Source of the DNA: Bacillota bacterium
GTDB lineage: Bacteria > Bacillota > Clostridia > Acetivibrionales > DTU013
Length of the DNA stretch: 11,794 nucleotides
Direction of reading: 5' to 3'
Assembly: GCA_023415815.1 (NCBI GenBank)
Contig: JAEZJL010000096.1
Coordinates: forward strand, 1-11,794
In this document: one piece after another, positions 1 to 5,643 of the stretch
How positions within the stretch are numbered: the stretch's first letter is position 1
Layout: the number at the start of each line of letters is the position of its first letter
Made by a program: the position numbers and the translations under genes
The notes under the pieces: generated by a model
Told to the model about the DNA's origin: nothing
Seen by the model: only the letters and a program-made list of their open reading frames with translations
Database searches by the model: none

Positions 1-800
1 GTATTCAGGAGCGAAGCCGCCAGAAACCACAGGATGAACCACGGAAATATCTTTTTGAAGCTGTAGCCGACCTCCCCTTTTCTGCTTGCTTCCCTTTTCT
101 TGCGGATGGAGACCACTGCCGCAAATATCAGGGAGATGGGAATAATCATGGTCGTCCTTGTGAGCTTCACAATGGTGGCATAGGCTCCCGCCGCATTGCT
201 GTAAGCGTAGCCCGCCGCCACAACGGACGAGGTGTCGTTGATGGCGGTCCCTGCCCAGAGGCCGAAGGCATTGTCGCCAAACCCGAGCAAATGTCCGAGC
301 GGCGGAAAAATCAGGACCGCAATGACGTTGAACATAAAGACCGTGGATATGGAATAGGCAATGTCCCTGTCCTCAGCTTCTATAATCGGCGATATGGCAG
401 CAATAGCGGATCCGCCGCAGATAGCCGTCCCCATCCCGATCAGGCTTGTAAGCTTCAAAGGTATGCCCATAAGCCTTCCAAACCCGTAAGCCGCGAGGAA
501 AGCCGCGGAAAGGGTGAAAATCATAACATAAAGCGAGGAAAGCCCTACCTTATACACCTGGGAAAGGCTCAGCCCTCCCCCCAGCGCAACGATGGACCAC
601 TGAAGCACCTTTTTTGAGCAAAAGCCCAGGCCCGGTTTTACCGCTTTGGGCTTTTTCCATATGCTTCCGATCAAAATCCCCAGTACGATGCCGAAAACCG
701 GGCCTCCGACGATGGGCGCCAGCCTGCCGAGCAGTGTTGCAAGGACTGCCAGGAGCAGGGCAAGCAGCAAACCCGGCGCTGTTTCTTTAAGCTTATTCAT
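1..800 (-). CDS. yeiH: YeiH/UPF0324 family putative transporter (3' end cut by window edge)
   Basis: Polytopic inner-membrane protein of the YeiH/UPF0324 family (Pfam PF03601). Members are annotated as putative sulfate exporters, but the substrate is mostly unproven. Translated from the ATG at 798-800, 266 residues are visible with no stop; the family usually runs about 330-350 residues, so the last few hydrophobic segments are missing. Hydrophobic segments alternate with short loops from residue 9 onward. Two conserved Gly/Ser-rich blocks mark the family: GMGTAICGGSAIAAISP at about 122-138 and AGTAINDTSSVVAAG at about 183-197. GGAGG at 808-812 lies 7 nt before the start. The gene follows the kinase gene on the same strand with an 88-nt gap, but that gap holds its own promoter and a palindrome, so it is probably regulated separately. 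Family assignment is secure; the transported compound is not inferable. Confidence 0.9.
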   Translation of the reverse strand, partial: MNKLKETAPGLLLALLLAVLATLLGRLAPIVGGPVFGIVLGILIGSIWKKPKAVKPGLGFCSKKVLQWSIVALGGGLSLSQVYKVGLSSLYVMIFTLSAAFLAAYGFGRLMGIPLKLTSLIGMGTAICGGSAIAAISPIIEAEDRDIAYSISTVFMFNVIAVLIFPPLGHLLGFGDNAFGLWAGTAINDTSSVVAAGYAYSNAAGAYATIVKLTRTTMIIPISLIFAAVVSIRKKREASRKGEVGYSFKKIFPWFILWFLAASLLN

Positions 801-819
801 GCTGCGACCTCCGATAGAT

Positions 820-844
820 GACTATTATTATTTATATAATAGTC
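820..844. promoter_or_regulatory. Palindromic candidate operator over the -10 of the YeiH gene
   Basis: A perfect 9-bp inverted repeat, GACTATTAT (820-828) and ATAATAGTC (836-844), separated by 7 nt. It overlaps the -10 hexamer and the likely start site, where a bound regulator would block or remodel transcription. AT-rich dyads of this size suit LysR- or MarR-type regulators, and YeiH genes in other bacteria often sit beside a LysR regulator; no regulator gene is visible here. A hairpin end for the upstream transcript is less likely because the stem is AT-rich and no T run follows. Confidence 0.5.
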
Positions 845-864
845 CTGCCGCAGCCAAATTTCAA
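836..864 (-). promoter_or_regulatory. Sigma-A-like promoter for the YeiH gene
   Basis: On the minus strand TTGAAA (859-864) is followed after exactly 17 nt by TATTAT (836-841), a good housekeeping promoter. Transcription would begin near 829, giving a leader of about 28 nt before the ATG. The -10 lies inside the right arm of the palindrome at 820-844. Confidence 0.65.
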
Positions 865-888
865 ATCAGGATAAGTACTCCTGCCGCC

Positions 889-2829
889 CTACTGCCCTGA
901 AAGGGGAACGGCAAACTCGAACCGGGTGTATTTTCCAGCCTGCGTGTCCACCCTGACCGTACCGCCGCTTTCCGCCACCGCGGACTGCACCGCCGCAAGT
1001 CCGATTCCTCTTCCCGAAAGCATGTCCACCGTGTTTTTAGTCGAGAAGCTGTCATGAAATATGATCCCAAGGATTTCTTCTTCGGATAGGCAATTGATTT
1101 CAGGCTCGGTATAGATTCCCTTTTCAACGGCCTTTCTCTTCACAGCCTCGGTATCGATTCCTTTTCCGTCGTCGCATATGCTTAAAACAAACTTATCTTC
1201 GTATTTTTTTATATCGCAGGTGATCATTCCGGCTTCCGGCTTTCCCGAGTCGATGCGTTCATCGGGCGCTTCAATGCCGTGATCCGCTATGTTTCTGAAT
1301 ATATGTGCGAAGGATTTGGCAAATTGGCTGCTCATGCTTCTGCTGATATAAACATCGTGACCGGATATTTCAAAATCCTTCAGCTTCTTGCCCAGTCTCT
1401 CCGCCGCAGCCCTGGTATAATCGTTGTAATCGCGCAGGATATCCTTTATGTTGGGGTATAAAAGACTGTCGAAAAGCCTGAGTATCCTTGTCTTTTCATC
1501 TCCCCGGAAAGCCTCGCCGATCTGCTCCTCCACCTCTGCCAGCCTGCTTCCGCTGAGCTTGAACGTATCATCCTTTTCAAAAAACCGGGGTCCCAGGGCT
1601 TCCGCAATTATTCCGGCGTCCTTTTCCAGCAGGCTGTCGCAGTTGATTTTGTCCAGAAATCCGGTGATGTCTTCCATACTCACCGTATCCGCACCTTTGG
1701 TCATATCCGCCAGTACGTCTTCCAGCTTATGCAGCTCTGAGGAGGTATTGTGCAGAGAATTCAGCGAAAAGTCGCCCTTCATTGTATGAACCTTCCTGTA
1801 TATGGCGTAGAGGCCTGCGCGCATATCTTTTCCGTCTCCGAGCAGGCTCCGGGCGCCCTGCGTGAAGAAATCCCTCAAATCGGCGATCGCCTGGTTTATT
1901 TCCTCCTTACAGCTTATTGCGCGGATAATGAGCTTTACGTTTCTCTTTTCTTCGGCATTTTTTAATTCCAGAGCCTTTTTCTCGGTAATATTCGTAAGGA
2001 TTATCATGATCGATTTTTCATTCGGGTTGTTGATCACCTTATACTCGATTTTAATGTACTTTTGCCTTATTGCGATTTCCTGCGGCAGGATCGACAGGTA
2101 TGCCCTGCTGCGCGCTTTATTATCCTCCCTGAAAACAGCCTGGAAGGCGTCCTGCATAAGGCTGACGGTCCCATCGTCAGTATGCTCCCTTATAATATCC
2201 GGAAAGCTCCTTCCGCATATCGGGGCCTCGAAGATCTCTTCGCATTCCCTGCTGTATTCCCCCGATACGGCCAGATCGCCTCCAAAGGAAAGAAAGCCCT
2301 GCCCCGCATTATCCAGAAGGTTCTTTATTGAGTAGTTCTTACGCTCGATTTCCATACGGTGCTGCTTTTCCGCTTCATTGGCCTGCTTCAATATCGCCTG
2401 CTGCTTGTTCAGAAGCTCTATTTCACGTTCCTTTGTCCTCGACATTTCCATCAGAAATTCGCTGATGCTTATCACCCCGGCGTACCGGTCGTTCTCAAGG
2501 ACGATGATATGATCGTAGAGGCTCTCCTTGCTCCGGTTCATCGCGATAAAGCCGAGCTTCGCCATATCGCATGAAATATCCACGCATACGATATCGTGCT
2601 TCATTATCAGGGCGATGTTACGTCTCATGTAAATCGTATATCCGTATTGTCTGCCCACCTTCTGATAAAAATCGTTTCTCATGATTATTCCGGCGGGCTT
2701 TTCCCCGTCGATCAGGACAACGCCCTCGGCATTCTCGTTCTGCTCGAAATAGTCGTGGATTGTGCTTCCGTTTTCGGCAATAGAAAATGTAGGCGCATGT
2801 TGCACCAGCTTGGCGACGGTTTCAATCAT
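889..2829 (-). CDS. CBS-PAS-HPt-CheA-type ATPase hybrid histidine kinase
   Basis: A 646-residue cytoplasmic sensor kinase; no membrane segment is visible. Domains in order: a CBS-domain pair (about 8-130, ending GVISISEFL), a charged coiled coil (about 130-165), a PAS-like sensor (about 166-285), an HPt domain with the CheA-like phospho-site VHTMKGD (His348), and a GHKL ATPase of CheA type. In the ATPase the N-box is FRNIADHGIE (511-520, Asn513), the G1 box is DDGKGI (553-558) and the G2 box is GRGIGL (606-611). The CheA P2 and C-terminal CheW-like P5 domains are absent; the protein ends just after the ATPase. It starts with ATG after GAGGGG (2836-2841). It lies 22 nt downstream of the CheY-like gene, its probable phospho-acceptor, and is the last gene of the operon. 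CBS pairs commonly bind adenine nucleotides, so energy state is a plausible input, but this is inference. Confidence 0.85.
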   Translation of the reverse strand: MIETVAKLVQHAPTFSIAENGSTIHDYFEQNENAEGVVLIDGEKPAGIIMRNDFYQKVGRQYGYTIYMRRNIALIMKHDIVCVDISCDMAKLGFIAMNRSKESLYDHIIVLENDRYAGVISISEFLMEMSRTKEREIELLNKQQAILKQANEAEKQHRMEIERKNYSIKNLLDNAGQGFLSFGGDLAVSGEYSRECEEIFEAPICGRSFPDIIREHTDDGTVSLMQDAFQAVFREDNKARSRAYLSILPQEIAIRQKYIKIEYKVINNPNEKSIMIILTNITEKKALELKNAEEKRNVKLIIRAISCKEEINQAIADLRDFFTQGARSLLGDGKDMRAGLYAIYRKVHTMKGDFSLNSLHNTSSELHKLEDVLADMTKGADTVSMEDITGFLDKINCDSLLEKDAGIIAEALGPRFFEKDDTFKLSGSRLAEVEEQIGEAFRGDEKTRILRLFDSLLYPNIKDILRDYNDYTRAAAERLGKKLKDFEISGHDVYISRSMSSQFAKSFAHIFRNIADHGIEAPDERIDSGKPEAGMITCDIKKYEDKFVLSICDDGKGIDTEAVKRKAVEKGIYTEPEINCLSEEEILGIIFHDSFSTKNTVDMLSGRGIGLAAVQSAVAESGGTVRVDTQAGKYTRFEFAVPLSGQ

Positions 2830-2851
2830 AAAAATCCCCTCAGCTTTACGG

Positions 2852-3211
2852 CTACTCCAATAATTCCTTAATGGTACTGCTTATCTGATCATCCTCATAG
2901 GGCTTTGTAATATAATTCTTCGCACCGGCGTTCAGCGCCTCAAGGATTTTCTCCCCTTTTCCGAGAGCTGTGATCATGATCACCTTTGCATTCTTGTGCG
3001 ATTCCATGAGCTTTTTCAGGACCGCGATCCCGTCCATGCCGGGCATTGTTATGTCCATTGTTACCAGGTCCGGCAGCAGCGCCTCGTACTTTTCAAGCGC
3101 CTCGGCGCCGTCGGAAGCCTCGCCGGTTACCTCGTGCCCGGCGTCTTCAAGAATTTTCACCAGCTTCTTCCTTGATACGGCCGAGTCGTCAACCACCAGT
3201 ATTTTTGCCAT
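2852..3211 (-). CDS. CheY-like single-domain response regulator
   Basis: A stand-alone receiver domain of 119 residues with no output domain. All catalytic positions are present: the acidic pocket Asp8-Asp9 in ILVVDDS, the phospho-acceptor Asp53 in TMDITMPGMDG, Thr81 in MITA, and Lys103 in ITKPY. Tyr100 sits near the switch tyrosine position of CheY. The start is set at the ATG of MAKILVV; a Met five codons further upstream lies in the Shine-Dalgarno sequence itself and cannot be the start. It lies between the CheX-like phosphatase gene (39 nt upstream) and the CheA-like kinase gene (22 nt downstream), so it is probably phosphorylated by the latter and dephosphorylated by the former. Its target, flagellar switch, pilus motor or another protein, is not visible in the window. 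Confidence 0.92.
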   Translation of the reverse strand: MAKILVVDDSAVSRKKLVKILEDAGHEVTGEASDGAEALEKYEALLPDLVTMDITMPGMDGIAVLKKLMESHKNAKVIMITALGKGEKILEALNAGAKNYITKPYEDDQISSTIKELLE

Positions 3212-3219
3212 GTGATGAA

Positions 3220-3224
3220 CCTCC
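3220..3224 (-). promoter_or_regulatory. Ribosome binding site that decides the CheY-like start
   Basis: GGAGG on the minus strand, 8 nt before the ATG at 3209-3211. An in-frame ATG at 3224-3226 overlaps this GGAGG, so it is rejected as the start. Confidence 0.8.
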
Positions 3225-3250
3225 ATTGTGATATATTCATTGGCTTGTTT

Positions 3251-4147
3251 CTAAACGAATTCCGGTATTCCGTCCGCGAATATGAAATCAATTTTTCCGA
3301 AGCTTAAGTAGCAGGGTATCAGATACATGCTCCCAACCGGCCTGGCCGTACCGTTTTCCCTGACCTCCGAGGGATACAGCTCCAGTTCGACGCCTTTATG
3401 GGACAGATTTGACAGGAACAGGCCGTTCTGGCAGTTCATAAATTCGCCCAGCGAATCCCTGGCCAACGCATCCATTCCGCCGCATTCCTCCTTCGCATAG
3501 ATGGAGGCGAATTTCGCCATGACGCTTTCCGCACCTGCAAAACCGGTGAATAGATTGTGCTTTCCCTCCATCCTTTGCGTCACAAGGTAGTCATATGAAA
3601 AGGAATGGATTTCCCTTGCCTCGTCGAGCCTCACCTCGTCGTCGATAAACCTTACAAGGTTCCTGATAAACAGCTCGAAGTAATCGCGGTAGATATAGCT
3701 GTCGCCGGAGCTGACATTTCTGAAGAATATTTCGACGATCTTTTCGATATTGTTATTTTTGAGAGCTTTGATTTCATCGTTATTGAGGCCCGATTCCTCC
3801 TTATATTGAATGAGCACGGCCTCGTATTTCTCAAAAGTGAAATAGCCCTTCTCGATCAAAGCCTGTCCCAAAAAGACGTTTGATTTTTTCTGCATAGTAA
3901 GCAATTCATCCAGCTGGCCCTCCGTCATGTAGCCCTCTTCGACAGCCAGCTCGCCGAACCTTTTGTCTTTCGCGGTCTGCAGCTTGTGCACCCGGTTCAC
4001 CTGGGCCGCGTCCATATATCCCGCGTCGATCGCCAGGATACCAAGCTTGACCTTCACCGCTTTTTGCTCTTCCAGGACGATTCTGAGCTGTTCGGGCGTT
4101 ATAAACTTTTTCTTCAGAAGATAGTCCCCAAAATATTGATTAAACAC
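3251..4147 (-). CDS. CheX/CheC-type CheY-P phosphatase fused to MshEN-like repeats
   Basis: A 298-residue soluble protein in two parts. The N-terminal part holds four copies of a 24-residue motif at about residues 5-29, 34-57, 63-86 and 92-115, spaced 29 apart. Each has a G near position 3, most have another G near position 10, and three end in Q: the pattern of the MshEN module that binds c-di-GMP in type II/IV secretion ATPases. Copy 3 (RFGELAVEEGYMTEGQ) fits best and keeps the leading Arg63. The C-terminal part resembles CheX, with the phosphatase signature D-x3-E-x2-N formed by Asp231, Glu235 and Asn238 in DSLGEFMN. Role (inferred): dephosphorylates the adjacent CheY-like regulator, perhaps under c-di-GMP control. 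It starts with GTG at 4145-4147, 7 nt after AAGGAGGA (4155-4162). CheX assignment is good; actual c-di-GMP binding is unproven. Confidence 0.8.
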   Translation of the reverse strand: MFNQYFGDYLLKKKFITPEQLRIVLEEQKAVKVKLGILAIDAGYMDAAQVNRVHKLQTAKDKRFGELAVEEGYMTEGQLDELLTMQKKSNVFLGQALIEKGYFTFEKYEAVLIQYKEESGLNNDEIKALKNNNIEKIVEIFFRNVSSGDSYIYRDYFELFIRNLVRFIDDEVRLDEAREIHSFSYDYLVTQRMEGKHNLFTGFAGAESVMAKFASIYAKEECGGMDALARDSLGEFMNCQNGLFLSNLSHKGVELELYPSEVRENGTARPVGSMYLIPCYLSFGKIDFIFADGIPEFV

Positions 4148-4179
4148 TAAAAAGTCCTCCTTAAGCCGTGTAATTTATA

Positions 4180-4256
4180 TCAGTCGCCTTCCAAGAAATC
4201 CATGAATTCGTCGTTTATCCCGTCCTCATCGCCGACGATGAGGATCAGTTTTTTTT
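4180..4256 (-). other. Candidate -1 frameshift extension of the PilZ gene (acidic tail)
   Basis: The minus strand reads TTA AAA AAA AAC TGA at the end of the PilZ gene. The heptamer A AAA AAC (4248-4254) is in the correct phase for the X XXY YYZ slippery pattern, and UGA is the next codon. A -1 shift replaces the terminal Asn with Lys and adds 22 residues (KLILIVGDEDGINDEF..., ending FLEGD), stopping at TGA 4180-4182 for a 125-residue form. The last 16 residues include eight Asp/Glu. That new stop lies 32 nt before the next gene's start. Transcriptional slippage on the A9 run, natural phase variation or a one-base sequencing error would give the same picture. Confidence 0.5.
4223..4244 (-). 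promoter_or_regulatory. Stem-loop immediately after the slippery heptamer and stop
   Basis: A perfect 9-bp inverted repeat, TCCTCATCG and CGATGAGGA, with a 4-nt loop. On the minus-strand transcript it begins right after the UGA that follows A AAA AAC, the usual layout of a frameshift-stimulating hairpin, though the 3-nt spacing is short. Read on the plus strand, the same stem is followed by TCAG and nine T residues and could instead act as a rho-independent terminator for antisense transcription; no plus-strand gene ends here. Confidence 0.55.
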
Positions 4257-4556
4257 TAAGAACATCAATGTATCGTAATCAATCACCTTGAATTTGACTC
4301 CCAGCATGTTATTTGCCTTCCTCATGACCGTACAGCTGATTTCCGAAGCCATATCCCGCTCCCCGCAGTCCATATCGATCGAAACCGCAATTTTTTCGCC
4401 CTCAGTCACGTCAATAGCCTCTTCCGATCTGAACAGAAAACCGCTCAAGCTGAAATTCAGTATTTCGCCTCTGAAGATCCTGTCTTTATGCAGAACTTTT
4501 CCGCTGACTCCGTAATCGGCCCTGGTTATTTTCCTTTTCTCTTCGAATGTGGGCAT
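4245..4556 (-). CDS. PilZ-domain protein (0-frame product, 103 aa)
   Basis: A small cytoplasmic PilZ-domain protein, a c-di-GMP receptor family. Both halves of the ligand motif are present: RKITR (RxxxR, residues 8-12) and NFSLSG ([D/N]xSxxG, residues 34-39). One PilZ domain fills the whole protein. It starts at the ATG of MPTFEEKR, with AAGGAGA (4564-4570) 7 nt upstream. It is first in the leftward operon, ahead of the CheX-, CheY- and CheA-like genes. The 3' end is odd: the reading frame runs through nine A residues and stops at once at TGA (4245-4247), while the -1 frame continues for 22 more sense codons past that stop (see 4180-4256). In type II/IV or flagellar systems such proteins act by binding a partner; the partner here is unknown. 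Confidence 0.87.
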   Translation of the reverse strand: MPTFEEKRKITRADYGVSGKVLHKDRIFRGEILNFSLSGFLFRSEEAIDVTEGEKIAVSIDMDCGERDMASEISCTVMRKANNMLGVKFKVIDYDTLMFLKKN

Positions 4557-4570
4557 TTTTTTATCTCCTT

Positions 4571-4596
4571 GTAAAAATATTTCGATAAATATTTAC
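4571..4596. repeat. AT-rich imperfect dyad before the PilZ ribosome binding site
   Basis: Mirrored arms GTAAA (4571-4575) and TTTAC (4592-4596) enclose two copies of AAATATTT; 10 of 13 positions pair. It lies in the presumed 5' leader just upstream of AAGGAGA. It may be a protein site or only AT-rich sequence. Confidence 0.3.
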
Positions 4597-4602
4597 ATAA
4601 CC

Positions 4603-4639
4603 AACTATATCACCGCAATATTATTGCAATGTTATAGTT
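4603..4639. promoter_or_regulatory. 37-bp interrupted dyad, candidate operator
   Basis: Two nested inverted repeats share one centre at 4621. The inner one is GCAATA-T-TATTGC (4615-4627) and the outer one is AACTATA (4603-4609) with TATAGTT (4633-4639). Counting the in-between bases, 15 of 18 mirrored positions pair. It overlaps the candidate -10 of the PilZ operon and could control one or both divergent genes. Confidence 0.5.
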
Positions 4640-4658
4640 CTGTAATTTATTTTTTAAA
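4631..4658 (-). promoter_or_regulatory. Candidate promoter of the PilZ-CheX-CheY-kinase operon
   Basis: On the minus strand TTTAAA (4653-4658), 16 nt, then TATAAC (4631-4636). Initiation would be near 4624, leaving a leader of about 68 nt. A second, weaker option is TTGCGG (4613-4618) with TAAATA (4590-4595) at 17 nt. No flagellar sigma-D type promoter was found. Confidence 0.35.
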
Positions 4659-4798
4659 GCCCGGGAGGATACGGCCCCTGTCCATATGGTTTCGGCGGCG
4701 TTTCCCTGCGCCGGAATAAAAATGTGCGGCAAATCGGGCTCAACCGGAGGGTAACGGTATATATTTAGTAAGGGAAATTTATCGTAAAGGTTGGAGCT

Positions 4799-5629
4799 AT
4801 GGCCAGACTCTATCTTATATCTATAAGAAGAAGGCATATTGCCTGTTTTATTGCAGCTGCGTCACTTGCCATTTGCATATACGGCTTTTTTGTTGCCGAC
4901 GCGGGAAAGAAACAATCTCTGAAGCCGGTGGATTATGGTGAGAATACAAGCGCCGGAGGAAAGCTCGCCATCATTATCGACGATTTCGGGCAGGACAGGG
5001 GCGGAGTGAAAGAAATGATGGCAATCCGCAGGCATCTGACCTTTGCCGTTATGCCGTTTCTCGAGTTTTCCCGTGTGGACGCCGAAGCCGCCTATGAAAA
5101 GGGTCACGAGGTTATTGTTCATCTGCCGCTGGAGCCGAATCACGGCAGGATGAGCTGGGTCGGTCCCAGGCCTATAATGACGGGTATGAAAATTGCCGAC
5201 ATGAAGCAAATAATACAGGACGCTTTCGAAAGCGTGCCCCATGCCGCCGGAGCCAATATACACATGGGTTCTAAGGCAAGCGGTGAAGAAGCCGTAATGT
5301 CCGGCGTCCTCGACATCATCGAGGAAAAGGGCCTGTATTTCGTCGACAGCCGGACGGCAGACCGTCCGATCGGCAAGAAGCTTGCCGACGCCAGAGGCGT
5401 GTCGTGCTTCGAAAGGGATATTTTTATTGACGAGGGACGGACTAAGGATGCTATAAAAAGGCAATTGAAAAAATCGGAGGATATCATATTGAAGAAGGGC
5501 GAGGCGATCGCCATTGGCCATGTGGGGCCGGAAGGCGGAAAGGCAACGGCGGAAGCCATTTCGGAAATGCTGCCCGAATTCGACAGCAAAAATATACGGC
5601 TGGTTTTTGTATCCGAATTATCGGATTGA
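4799..5629 (+). CDS. Divergent polysaccharide deacetylase family protein (Polysacc_deac_2, YibQ-like)
   Basis: A 276-residue protein of the divergent polysaccharide deacetylase family (Pfam PF04748; YibQ-like). A short basic N-terminus (SIRRRH) and one hydrophobic segment (about 13-33) suggest a membrane anchor with the enzyme outside, acting on cell-envelope glycan. After a short linker the catalytic domain begins with LAIIIDDFGQ (Asp61, Asp62). Further conserved blocks are HEVIVHLPLEP (His103, His108), ANIHMGSKA (His155), FVDSRT (Asp183) and AIGHVGP (His241), consistent with a metal site of the NodB-like fold. The ATG follows AAAGG (4786-4790) by 8 nt. It is monocistronic, divergent from the PilZ operon, and ends 14 nt before the tail of the TraB-family gene. 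The family is clear; the substrate is unknown. Confidence 0.88.
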   Translation: MARLYLISIRRRHIACFIAAASLAICIYGFFVADAGKKQSLKPVDYGENTSAGGKLAIIIDDFGQDRGGVKEMMAIRRHLTFAVMPFLEFSRVDAEAAYEKGHEVIVHLPLEPNHGRMSWVGPRPIMTGMKIADMKQIIQDAFESVPHAAGANIHMGSKASGEEAVMSGVLDIIEEKGLYFVDSRTADRPIGKKLADARGVSCFERDIFIDEGRTKDAIKRQLKKSEDIILKKGEAIAIGHVGPEGGKATAEAISEMLPEFDSKNIRLVFVSELSD

Positions 5630-5643
5630 CCGGCCGTACGTTG

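Larger units (their letters stand above)
4557..4798. other. Intergenic regulatory region between PilZ and deacetylase genes
   Basis: A 242-base gap between divergent genes. The PilZ-proximal half (4557-4658) is AT-rich and holds two dyad elements and a candidate promoter. The deacetylase-proximal half (4659-4798) is richer in G+C and I see no convincing sigma-A promoter in it. No known riboswitch consensus was recognised. A minus-strand open frame crosses the gap but starts inside the deacetylase gene and lacks a ribosome binding site. Confidence 0.6.

Noticed and set aside
291..617. A 108-codon plus-strand open frame
   Set aside because: Antisense to the YeiH gene, which has family motifs, promoter and ribosome binding site; the alternative is highly charged and unrecognisable.
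3212..3226. A start five codons upstream for the CheY-like gene
   Set aside because: That ATG overlaps the GGAGG which serves the ATG at 3209-3211; receiver domains also typically begin with the MAKILVVDD pattern.
4557..4798. A c-di-GMP riboswitch before the PilZ operon or the deacetylase gene
   Set aside because: Looked for because of the c-di-GMP theme, but the GEMM-type conserved core is not present on either strand.
4610..4837. A 75-codon minus-strand open frame across the PilZ/deacetylase gap
   Set aside because: It begins inside the deacetylase coding sequence with no ribosome binding site and runs through the regulatory dyad; the product is not recognisable.
4862..5521. A 219-codon open frame on the minus strand
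   Set aside because: It is wholly antisense to the well-supported deacetylase gene, whose catalytic motifs are intact; no ribosome binding site and no recognisable product.
5630..5643. A bidirectional terminator between the converging deacetylase and TraB-family genes
   Set aside because: Only a short CCGGCCG palindrome is seen, with no adequate stem and no T run in either direction.
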